Below, in pieces: positions 6,714 through 12,358 of a stretch of 12,358 nt of DNA. Under the pieces are notes generated by a model. The model had not been told where the DNA came from and searched no databases. It saw nothing but the letters and a program-made list of their open reading frames with translations. The translations under genes and the position numbers were made by a program. This DNA is from an uncultured Oscillospiraceae bacterium. GTDB taxonomy: Bacteria > Bacillota_A > Clostridia > Oscillospirales > Oscillospiraceae. The stretch covers positions 1 through 12,358 of the forward strand of contig CAAEOU010000069.1 of assembly GCA_900757695.1 (NCBI GenBank), read 5' to 3'. Each line of letters opens with the position of its first letter. Positions within the stretch are counted from its first letter, which is position 1.

Positions 6714-7500
6714 CGGCATCCTCCTCACATTCATACGCCGCATCATCCTCTGACTGCTCGGCCAGTTCCATTTGCTCCAGAATTTCCAGTACCTTGTTCA
6801 GTGAAGCAGTGTATTTGGGGTTACAGTAGGTGATAGCCTTGAACATACCGCCTTCGGTAGCACAGCGGTCGATCTCCTTACTGTAGGGAAGCAGGCCGTC
6901 AAACCCGCCAATGATATAGCCCATTTCATCCAAGGCGTGGAAGGGACGGGCCAGACCGGCGAATGTCATATGCTCAGAAAACCGGAAGCGCTCGTCCACA
7001 AGCAGAGGTTGATGGGCTTTCAGGTAGTTGATGCCCTTTAGGTCCGGGGTGAGGATACGGATGACCACATCGCCGGCTTCAATGGCGGCGGGAGTGAACA
7101 CATTGGTCATGCTGGTGCTGCAGTCCAGAATGACGAAATCTACCAGTTTGGCGGCAGCATGAATGAGCTGCAGTACCATGGTATATTTGACCTCTGGGTA
7201 GCTCAGCGGGTTTTCTCCTGCCGCATAGCCCATCATCCCAATGAAGGGATAGTTTTTCAGCACTGTCACATGACTGGCAACCAGAGATGTATCAATCTCC
7301 ACACTGCTCAAAACCTGGCCGATAGAGGTATTGGTCTGGATGATCTGCTCCGGCAGCCAGACCGGCAGCATAGGGACATTCATATCGGCATTGATAATGA
7401 TGGCTTTCCGCTTGTCCCGGGTCAGGGCTTTGGCCAGAATACAGCAGAACATGGATTTGCCGCTGCCTGGGCTTCCCCAGACGGTGATAACTTTACCCAT
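6706..7500 (-). CDS. tadZ: TadZ/CpaE-like P-loop ATPase
   Basis: The 264-residue cytoplasmic protein has a ParA/MinD-type fold by its motif order: Walker A GSPGSGKS (9-16), a switch I region near INADMNVP (36-43), and VDFVILDCST (123-132) as Walker B. TadZ/CpaE proteins localise the pilus machine at a pole or site. Position directly before tadA supports the assignment. Unusually, the Walker A loop is the ordinary GxxGxGKS type and lacks the signature lysine at its second position that marks deviant ParA/MinD loops, so dimer-dependent ATP use may differ. An acidic tail (about 250-264) ends the protein. AGGAGG nine bases upstream sets the ATG; the stop overlaps the tadA start by eight bases. 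An alternative reading is a general MinD-like or kinase-like P-loop protein, but gene order argues for TadZ. Confidence 0.85.
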   Translation of the reverse strand: MGKVITVWGSPGSGKSMFCCILAKALTRDKRKAIIINADMNVPMLPVWLPEQIIQTNTSIGQVLSSVEIDTSLVASHVTVLKNYPFIGMMGYAAGENPLSYPEVKYTMVLQLIHAAAKLVDFVILDCSTSMTNVFTPAAIEAGDVVIRILTPDLKGINYLKAHQPLLVDERFRFSEHMTFAGLARPFHALDEMGYIIGGFDGLLPYSKEIDRCATEGGMFKAITYCNPKYTASLNKVLEILEQMELAEQSEDDAAYECEEDADE

Positions 7501-7527
7501 AACGAAGATCCTCCTTCCTTGATTTGA

Positions 7528-8367
7528 TTATTCTGCCGAGGGTGCAGTTTCATTGGTGGATTGTGCAGTCTCTGCATTTACCGTTTCCTGGGGTTCACCT
7601 TCAGCGTCAGAATTTTCCGTATCTGCAGCTTCTTCCTCAATCAAAGTTTCGGGGAAGTAGATTTCCTGCAGAGTCTTATCCTGCTCGGCAAGCAGCTCAT
7701 CTGCCAGTTTGTCATTGTTGCGGGAGATAAGAGCCACATGAGCTACGCCGTCATTTTCAAGACCGGTAATGATCTTCGCCTGTTCAGGGCTTGCCAGCAC
7801 AGTGATGGTGGCTGACTGCTGCTTTTCTTCATCCTCCGTGGGCTCCTTGGCATTATCCACATTGATGCCGTCTGAGTCTGTGACGGACAATACTTTGACA
7901 AAACGCAGTTCCGGTACTTCGGCCGCCGTATCAAGAAAGTGGTAAATACGGATGATGTCACCGGGCTGAAGCTTGTCAGAGAGGCCGGAAGCAAGTGTTT
8001 TAACGGTCAGCGAGATAGCAACCTTACCGGAAGGGATGCTGTTGAGCGCCACATCGGACGAAACCGGTACAGAGCTGATCTTGCTGGTAAGGATATAGTC
8101 ACCCACAGCCAAGTCGGCGGTAGCGTAAAGACCATTTACATCGGAGAGCTGATGGGCGATGTTGGAGGGGAGGTTATAGCCGCCTACCTCAACCACCTCG
8201 GCATTTTCTGACGAGATTTGCTCGCCTTTCAATACCGGCTGGGTGATACGGACGATTTCCTCTTTTCCATTGGTCTGACGGGCGATGGTTGGAAGTGCCA
8301 CAAAGGCGATAACTGCCGCCAACAGCAGAGAGAGGATACCGAAGATGAATCGGTTATTCAGTTTCAT
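7528..8367 (-). CDS. cpaB: CpaB/RcpC-like SAF-domain pilus protein
   Basis: The 279-residue product has an N-terminal membrane helix (about 8-26) and then extracellular domains. A SAF-like domain (about 38-98) contains VLKGEQIS and LAVGDYIL, and a second beta-rich domain (115-215) contains LQPGDIIRIY (134-142) and a final VALISRNN strand. This order is that of CpaB/RcpC, which in diderm bacteria contacts the secretin; here, with no secretin in sight, it more likely bridges membrane and wall. The last 40 residues (about 240-279) are acidic and rich in Glu, Thr, Ala and Ser, low-complexity and probably flexible. AGGAG nine bases upstream supports the ATG. The gap to the prepilin peptidase gene upstream is 12 bases, and to tadZ downstream 27 bases. 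Confidence 0.88.
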   Translation of the reverse strand: MKLNNRFIFGILSLLLAAVIAFVALPTIARQTNGKEEIVRITQPVLKGEQISSENAEVVEVGGYNLPSNIAHQLSDVNGLYATADLAVGDYILTSKISSVPVSSDVALNSIPSGKVAISLTVKTLASGLSDKLQPGDIIRIYHFLDTAAEVPELRFVKVLSVTDSDGINVDNAKEPTEDEEKQQSATITVLASPEQAKIITGLENDGVAHVALISRNNDKLADELLAEQDKTLQEIYFPETLIEEEAADTENSDAEGEPQETVNAETAQSTNETAPSAE

Positions 8368-8379
8368 AAGCGTTGTCTC

Positions 8380-8892
8380 CTATCTTAAAAATAGTTGGGC
8401 CAGGGTCGCTGTACAGCAGCCACAGGCGAGAAATGGCAGGAACGGGATAGCAAGGGGCTGCCCAGTTCGATAAAGCCGCCTGAGAAGAAAGATCACAGGC
8501 ATTGCGGTAACAGCGGCAGTCAGAAAGACCAGCGCCATGCCGGAAGGGCCATAGACCAGCCCTAATATTCCGCAGAACTTGATATCCCCGCCGCCAAGAC
8601 CGGTGCCGTTTGTTGCCAGTGCAGCTGCCAATGGAATACAAAAGCCGAGCAGGGCACCTACCAGGGCATGGGTAGCGACCGGCCAGAGGAAGAGTGGCGG
8701 GAGCCCATGATTTAACAGGAAATACCCCTGCAGGACCGGCGCCAGGGCAGCTAAGGGGATAAAAAAGACGAGTGCCCGGTCAGGCACCCGTCTGTAAAGC
8801 ACATCGTAGACAGCAAAGCCGGCCACCACAAAAAATATGGTAAGCAGGTAAGCTGTCCAGAGATTATTCTCGATTGGTATACCAGTCATCAT
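8380..8892 (-). CDS. Short prepilin peptidase (A24 family, TadV/CpaA-like)
   Basis: At 170 residues this is a compact integral-membrane aspartic peptidase that trims the leader of prepilins at the cytoplasmic face. Two catalytic aspartates are visible: Asp30 in YDVLYRRVPD and Asp103 in GLGGGDIK, the GxGD motif. It lacks the N-terminal methylation domain of PilD-type enzymes, as expected for Tad systems. About six hydrophobic segments cover most of the chain. I choose ATG 8892 because AAGGGAG lies five bases upstream; a longer frame from 8922 lacks such a site. The gene overlaps the end of the secreted-protein gene by 29 bases, so the two are coupled. Its likely substrates in this window are the proteins with the N-[EQ]-R-G-[DE] motif. 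Confidence 0.93.
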   Translation of the reverse strand: MMTGIPIENNLWTAYLLTIFFVVAGFAVYDVLYRRVPDRALVFFIPLAALAPVLQGYFLLNHGLPPLFLWPVATHALVGALLGFCIPLAAALATNGTGLGGGDIKFCGILGLVYGPSGMALVFLTAAVTAMPVIFLLRRLYRTGQPLAIPFLPFLACGCCTATLAQLFLR

Positions 8893-10561
8893 AAAGGCTC
8901 CCTTGGATCGAAACATAGTCATTTAGGTTGATGGATAACATGCCGTCAGGAGTCCAGGTATCCCACACCTGTGTATAGATGGTGTAGTCGGTGGCATCGG
9001 GGAACCACAGCGGTGTGAAATGCACTGTCCGGTCATAGGTGGAAAACTCGTTGGGCTTGAAGATGAATTTTGCACTTTGGCCGCCGGAACGCTGCAGAAG
9101 CCGCAGATAGGTCTGATACTGGAACTCAGGGAATATGGAAAAAGCAGTTTGAGGATAAGTAATGTGGCTGGTCGGGGCATCTGTGGACAGCGTTGCCCGC
9201 ACTTCGGTTTTAACGCCGTACCCGCTTTTCATCGTCTTGCCGGATGCTGTGGGTACAATATCATCTGGCATTAGAGACATCTCGCCGCTGATGGAAGCGG
9301 AGTAGCCCGTATATTCGTATTCCCAATATCCTTCATCAACCCAGTGCCCGCCATCTTCACCGTGGTCGCACCATACCCATACAGGCACCCAGTAGCAGCT
9401 CCAGACGCCCCAGTTGGCAGTGAGTTTCTGCGTTTCATTGGGCAGGGACGGCACAGAGTAGCCGGGATTCGTGTCGGTTGCCACAGGGTCAGGCGGAATG
9501 TGCTCATTCAGATCCACGATCTTTGCAACAAAGGTATCCTGAGCGGTATAGGCGCCGCTGACAGATACCGTAATGGTCACGGTCTGTGGGGTGGAGGGGG
9601 TATGCCATTTGACCCAGACTACCTGGCTGTCACCGGCTGGGATCACTATATCATTGACCCGGTAGGTGGTGCCGAGAATATGGAAGGTAACCGATGCCGG
9701 ATTATCCGGCGTCAGATCCTGATCTGTCCGCAGTGTGACGGCGGTGATCACATCCGTATCTACTCGGTATTCGACATCAGGGGCCTCAATTTCTCCTTCC
9801 GGCGGAGCTTCATCAAACCAGACGATACCAACGCCAAGGGTGCTGATGATGTCGGAATTGTTCTGCTTTCCAGTGGTGCTGCCTGTCCAGGCGGAGATGC
9901 CAAGGTCGCTGAATTCCAGGAACATTGACAGCGGCAGATTTTTATGGGTAAGCGAGGTCATGGTTTTCCGCAGATTGCCGCCGGACATCTGATCATACAG
10001 ACCGGCTTCAGTAGCTGTCATACAGTAATACTGGCCGTTGTGCGTGAAATAGGCAATGGGCTCGATCAGCAGCTTGTACTCGCCGGCAATCATCCGCTCA
10101 TAATCGACTCCGGCTGCCTGAGCGACCATCATGCACGCATATTCAGAACAGAAATACCGTTTGATGGCTTCGATGTTGCTCTGCCCCTTACTGCTGACGA
10201 TTGTGGGCATAGATTGCGTAGGTCTAATGCAGGAATAGGCAACGCCGGACTGGAGGGAGAGACCGGCGCCGCCCAGGTATTGCAGTTTGTTGACTTTCCC
10301 AAAATGGAGAAGACTGGTCTTCTGCGTCCGGTTTGAAAAGTCCAGCGGAGAAGATACGGCAGTTCCGCTGGATGCGTCAACAACAGTAATGCGGACGCCA
10401 TCGTTGCCTGAGTTCCAGAAGTTGCTGCTTGTGCCGTGACCCATGCTGCCACCGCCGCCATCTATGTTTCCATTTCCGCCCGTTGCAAAGGCAGAGGAGG
10501 GGAATAGACAGAAAACAAGGGTAAAGCAGCATAGGAAGGCGAGAAGTCGTTTCAAATACAT
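8864..10561 (-). CDS. Large secreted pilus-associated protein with Trp-rich Cys/His segment
   Basis: The 565-residue product starts at ATG 10561 (GGAG eight bases upstream; the frame extends 18 codons further without a site) and has a clear signal peptide: MYLKRLLAF, a hydrophobic core and PSSAFA as cleavage site near residue 26. After a Gly-rich stretch (28-42), an N-terminal domain runs to about 250. A beta-rich Ig/CARDB-like domain (262-350) includes TPDNPASVTF and VVWVKWHTPSTPQTVTI. Residues 384-415 form a Trp-rich segment with two Cys (389, 398) and two His (400, 406). A further beta-rich region completes the C-terminus. There is no sorting motif or C-terminal membrane helix, so anchoring must be by partners. 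Its place within the pilus cluster makes it a candidate tip or surface component, an inference from position. I cannot name the family. Confidence 0.88.
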   Translation of the reverse strand: MYLKRLLAFLCCFTLVFCLFPSSAFATGGNGNIDGGGGSMGHGTSSNFWNSGNDGVRITVVDASSGTAVSSPLDFSNRTQKTSLLHFGKVNKLQYLGGAGLSLQSGVAYSCIRPTQSMPTIVSSKGQSNIEAIKRYFCSEYACMMVAQAAGVDYERMIAGEYKLLIEPIAYFTHNGQYYCMTATEAGLYDQMSGGNLRKTMTSLTHKNLPLSMFLEFSDLGISAWTGSTTGKQNNSDIISTLGVGIVWFDEAPPEGEIEAPDVEYRVDTDVITAVTLRTDQDLTPDNPASVTFHILGTTYRVNDIVIPAGDSQVVWVKWHTPSTPQTVTITVSVSGAYTAQDTFVAKIVDLNEHIPPDPVATDTNPGYSVPSLPNETQKLTANWGVWSCYWVPVWVWCDHGEDGGHWVDEGYWEYEYTGYSASISGEMSLMPDDIVPTASGKTMKSGYGVKTEVRATLSTDAPTSHITYPQTAFSIFPEFQYQTYLRLLQRSGGQSAKFIFKPNEFSTYDRTVHFTPLWFPDATDYTIYTQVWDTWTPDGMLSINLNDYVSIQGSLYDDWYTNRE

Positions 10562-10589
10562 CACGCTCCATTCCTTTTGAAAATAGGAA

Positions 10590-10613
10590 GGCCGCCACAA
10601 TCCTGTGACGGCC
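10590..10613 (-). promoter_or_regulatory. Intergenic hairpin upstream of the secreted-protein gene
   Basis: In the minus transcript GGCCGTCACA pairs with TGTGGCGGCC around a GGAT loop, with one T-G wobble (10590-10613). The T run that follows is poor (TTCCTATTTTC), so this is a weak terminator, attenuator or RNA-stabilising hairpin. It falls in the 80 bases between the DUF6550-like gene and the secreted protein, whose ribosome-binding site starts about 20 bases later. Confidence 0.5.
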
Positions 10614-10641
10614 AAGTAGTGCCATATTCAGTTGTAGTAAA

Positions 10642-11211
10642 TCAGCCCATATTGCCGACCTGTTTGTTCAGATCCCCATCGCTGTCACCGGTGGATTGCT
10701 GTACATCGCCGGGAACAACCCAGCCAAACACCGGATCATATACAGCTCCATTTCCGTTGCTGGAGCCTGGAACCGGCTCATTGCTGGGCGGCGCTTGCTC
10801 GGCGGGCGGGGCAGTAACCTCCGGAACTGACGGGTCGGGATTGACGGTATGCTCCTGACCAGGATCTTTGATTTCGGTCTTACCTTCCGGCACCGGAGGA
10901 GGCGTTTCTTCAGGCTTTTCAGTATCGGTGAAGTCGATCACAACCTCATCCTCCGTTTGGGAGGTTACTTTGGGATATTCTTCTTCGGCATCTGTGGACT
11001 GGCCGGGAGCATAAGCATCTGCTCCATTATCACCATCTGTCTGTGTGCCGCCATCTGACCAATCGCCGGTGACGCTGCTGGGTGGGGATTCATCCGGTCT
11101 AAAATCTCCGGTACGGTCGCGGCTTACGAACCAGCAGACACCCAGAATAGTGACGCAGAGGAGAGCCAGCGAGGAAACAATAAAGCCTTTGGATTGGAAA
11201 AACTTCTTCAT
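10642..11211 (-). CDS. Membrane-anchored Pro/Glu/Asp-rich protein, DUF6550-like
   Basis: The 189-residue product has a basic start, one membrane helix (about 10-29) and an extracellular stalk (30-155) rich in Pro, Glu, Asp, Thr and Gly, with little predicted structure. It ends in a conserved-looking tail, YDPVFGWVVPGDVQQ then GDLNKQVGNMG (about 157-189). Membrane-anchored proteins with this tail occur in clostridial Tad-like clusters and are grouped as DUF6550 as far as I recall; no function is established. A Cys in the helix (LGVC) is not a convincing lipobox because Val precedes it. Spacing between AAGGAG and the ATG is 12 bases, longer than usual, so translation may be modest. It probably spans the cell wall to hold or guide the pilus. 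Confidence 0.8.
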   Translation of the reverse strand: MKKFFQSKGFIVSSLALLCVTILGVCWFVSRDRTGDFRPDESPPSSVTGDWSDGGTQTDGDNGADAYAPGQSTDAEEEYPKVTSQTEDEVVIDFTDTEKPEETPPPVPEGKTEIKDPGQEHTVNPDPSVPEVTAPPAEQAPPSNEPVPGSSNGNGAVYDPVFGWVVPGDVQQSTGDSDGDLNKQVGNMG

Positions 11212-11285
11212 ATTTTACATACACTCCTTTTTTGCTGTTATATAAAGCCTATACGGTAGAATGTGCCGGGCTTTCAACAGTATTG

Positions 11286-11786
11286 CTAGAATTTTGTGTT
11301 GTGGTAGCCTGTCAGCTCCACCCGTTGGGTGATAGCCGGATAACTGTGACCGAACATCCGCACATAGAACTCCACATCACAGTAAAAGATGTACTCAACC
11401 CGTCCATCCTCTACATTGAACTCCAGACTGATGTCGGAAACCTTGTAATCCTCCGTTGAAAGCGGAATCTTGGAGTCCAGGCCGCCTGCCACTGTAGCCT
11501 CCAGCATGTCGGTATAGTCACTGCTGGAGTAAAGGGTATTTAGGTACTCTTCAAAGTTAGTTTCACGCTGGGAACGGTAGGTATCTGCATAAATCGTGCC
11601 GCTAAGGTTATTTAACTCCATTTTAGCGCCGTTGCGGATGTTGATGCAGGTGATCCGGATGGAAGCGTACAGAAGCAGGAAGGAAATCAGCATCACGATG
11701 CCTACCACAAAAAAGCAGGCGAAAAAGGTGATCTCGCCCCGTTCGTTTCGCAGCGGCTGTTTCAGCCGCAGGAATATACGTTTCAT
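11286..11786 (-). CDS. TadE-like minor pilin or pseudopilin
   Basis: The product has 166 residues: a short basic start, NERGE (14-18), a hydrophobic helix (about 19-42), and a soluble extracellular domain rich in Tyr, Asp and Ser with an alternating beta pattern at the end (ISLEFNVEDGRVEYIFYCDVEF). This arrangement matches TadE/TadF pseudopilins, which are cleaved by the prepilin peptidase just before the hydrophobic helix. Two further features support secretion to the surface: a mostly polar ectodomain and a lack of internal hydrophobic segments. GAGGTGA six bases upstream sets the ATG. It follows the DUF4320-like gene by eight bases and resembles it in layout, so the pair probably acts as a heteromer. 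The family is inferred from the layout and genomic context. Confidence 0.82.
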   Translation of the reverse strand: MKRIFLRLKQPLRNERGEITFFACFFVVGIVMLISFLLLYASIRITCINIRNGAKMELNNLSGTIYADTYRSQRETNFEEYLNTLYSSSDYTDMLEATVAGGLDSKIPLSTEDYKVSDISLEFNVEDGRVEYIFYCDVEFYVRMFGHSYPAITQRVELTGYHNTKF

Positions 11787-11794
11787 AGGTCACC

Positions 11795-12307
11795 TCACTT
11801 CCAGTAGTGCTCACTGACGCCGCTGCCACGGGCAACCACTGTGATGTTTACCAGGTCAAAATTCCAGAACCCGCCCAGTTTGGCATCTCCCTCGATGGTA
11901 ATGAAGAAGGGGGTGCCCAACTGGATGGCATTTGTCATACCGGATGGCCTGGGTGATGTGTAGGTAGCGTCAATGGAGTAGGAAATATTTTCGGCTCCTT
12001 CGATCTGAGAACTCAAAAATTCAAACAGCTTATCGGTCTCGCCGTTGACGCCGCCGGAAAGCTGGATCTGTTTGACCATCTGATCGGCGGCATGGTCAAG
12101 TTCCTGCTTGGTGGAAATGATGCTGAACAGGTCAATAATGAAGGCCAGCAGCAGGACAGCGATGAAGATGAAGACCACCGTACTGAAATAGTTGGCTTCG
12201 CCCCGCTCGTTGTTCAGCACTTTCCGGGCTTTTTGAAAGAGAATAGAAACCACCACCTTTACTGAAATTGAAAACAGCCGCTCCAAACCGGAGCGGCTGC
12301 TATGCAA
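11795..12307 (-). CDS. TadE-like/DUF4320-like minor pilin, start uncertain
   Basis: The frame reads 170 residues from ATG 12307, but this start has no ribosome-binding site and lies across the hairpin at 12271-12299. A better site, AAAGGTGGTG at about 12262-12253, would favour a start near GTG 12256/12253 or ATT 12244, giving a protein of about 149-153 residues. In the long form NNERGE lies at 32-37, followed by a hydrophobic helix (about 40-64) and an ectodomain ending in beta strands (FFITIEGDAKL, DLVNITVVARG). It shares the NERGE-plus-helix layout with the next gene and matches the DUF4320 group found beside Tad genes. Likely a cleaved minor pilin; start and family are the uncertain parts. 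Confidence 0.75.
   Translation of the reverse strand: MHSSRSGLERLFSISVKVVVSILFQKARKVLNNERGEANYFSTVVFIFIAVLLLAFIIDLFSIISTKQELDHAADQMVKQIQLSGGVNGETDKLFEFLSSQIEGAENISYSIDATYTSPRPSGMTNAIQLGTPFFITIEGDAKLGGFWNFDLVNITVVARGSGVSEHYWK
12271..12299 (-). terminator. Hairpin terminator or attenuator before the pilus cluster
   Basis: A perfect 10-bp inverted repeat (CAGCCGCTCC at 12275-12284 and GGAGCGGCTG at 12290-12299) around a 5-base loop is followed on the minus strand by four T residues (12274-12271). It may terminate a gene beyond the window, or act as an attenuator in the leader of the pilus transcript if the candidate promoter just upstream is real. Confidence 0.7.
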
Positions 12308-12323
12308 AGTTTTGACTGTACCA

Positions 12324-12332
12324 AGTATAACA
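12324..12332 (-). promoter_or_regulatory. Candidate extended -10 promoter for the pilus cluster
   Basis: On the minus strand TGTTATACT holds a TATACT box (5 of 6 to consensus) preceded by the TGn extension. The -35 position (TTTCGC at about 12352-12347, 17 bases away) is poor, which an extended -10 can tolerate. Transcription would start near 12317, upstream of the hairpin at 12271-12299. Confidence 0.4.
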
Positions 12333-12358
12333 GATATGGATTTACGGCGAAAGGGCAG

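Noticed and set aside
5817..6833. Long plus-strand open frame of 338 codons opposite tadA and the end of tadZ
   Set aside because: It is antisense to genes with intact ATPase motifs, has no family features (His/Gly-rich shadow composition), and lies in a GC pattern that opens the opposite frame.
9344..9928. Plus-strand frame of 194 codons opposite the large secreted protein
   Set aside because: No recognisable domain; the minus-strand frame is continuous, with a signal peptide and coherent domains.
10642..11211. Lipoprotein reading of the DUF6550-like protein
   Set aside because: The Cys in LGVC is preceded by Val rather than Gly/Ala/Ser, and it lies within a longer hydrophobic helix, so a plain membrane anchor fits better.
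12312..12340. Plus-strand TTGACT, 17 bases, TATGGA as a divergent promoter
   Set aside because: The -35 is good, but the -10 matches only 3 of 6, and no plus-strand gene is visible in the remaining bases.
1..12358. CRISPR array, tRNA, rRNA, insertion sequence or transposase
   Set aside because: No regularly spaced repeats, no tRNA-like cloverleaf noticed, and no transposase or integrase motifs in any frame that looks coding.

Overview
The window reads almost entirely on the minus strand and carries one coherent unit: a Tad/Flp-type pilus (type IVc pilus) assembly cluster, followed downstream by a small regulatory and accessory block. AGGAGG/GGAGGTGA ribosome-binding sites precede nearly every gene, there is no outer-membrane secretin or TadD-type lipoprotein gene, and the protein families (DUF4320-, DUF6550- and DUF6133-like proteins beside Tad ATPases) are typical of gut Clostridia. 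A low-to-moderate-GC monoderm Firmicute, probably of the Oscillospirales/Clostridia, is therefore the likely host. The cluster may sit on an integrative element, because the sigma factor, zinc-ribbon protein and OB-like membrane protein resemble mobile-element cargo. No integrase, relaxase or att site is inside the window, so this is inference.

Layout in transcription order (right to left). 12307-11286: two TadE-like minor pilin/pseudopilin proteins. 11211-10642: a membrane-anchored Pro/Glu/Asp-rich protein (DUF6550-like). 10561-8864: a 565-residue secreted protein with a tryptophan-rich Cys/His segment, the best candidate for a surface or tip component. 8892-8380: a short prepilin peptidase. 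8367-7528: a CpaB/RcpC-like SAF protein. 7500-6706: a TadZ/CpaE-like ATPase. 6713-5337: TadA/CpaF, the assembly ATPase. 5336-4404 and 4407-3529: TadB and TadC, the inner-membrane platform. A hairpin terminator then precedes a 48-residue very basic microprotein (3343-3197) and a 73-residue single-helix protein (3135-2914), which is the best candidate for the major pilin. A strong terminator follows the pilin-like gene.

After that terminator come a Cys-rich 115-residue protein (2829-2482), a DUF3268-like zinc-ribbon protein (2425-2018), a sigma-70-family factor (2001-1420), a 231-residue protein of unknown function (1359-664) and a two-helix membrane protein (667-176) ending in a terminator at 141-171. 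A further gene begins at base 30 and runs off the window.

How it fits together (inference): the peptidase trims the short pilin-like and TadE-like proteins at a shared N-[EQ]-R-G-[DE] motif. TadA drives assembly through TadB/TadC, TadZ localises the machine, CpaB and the DUF6550-like protein bridge the wall, and the large secreted protein is displayed or helps display. The sigma factor and zinc-ribbon protein may control this cluster or the element that carries it.
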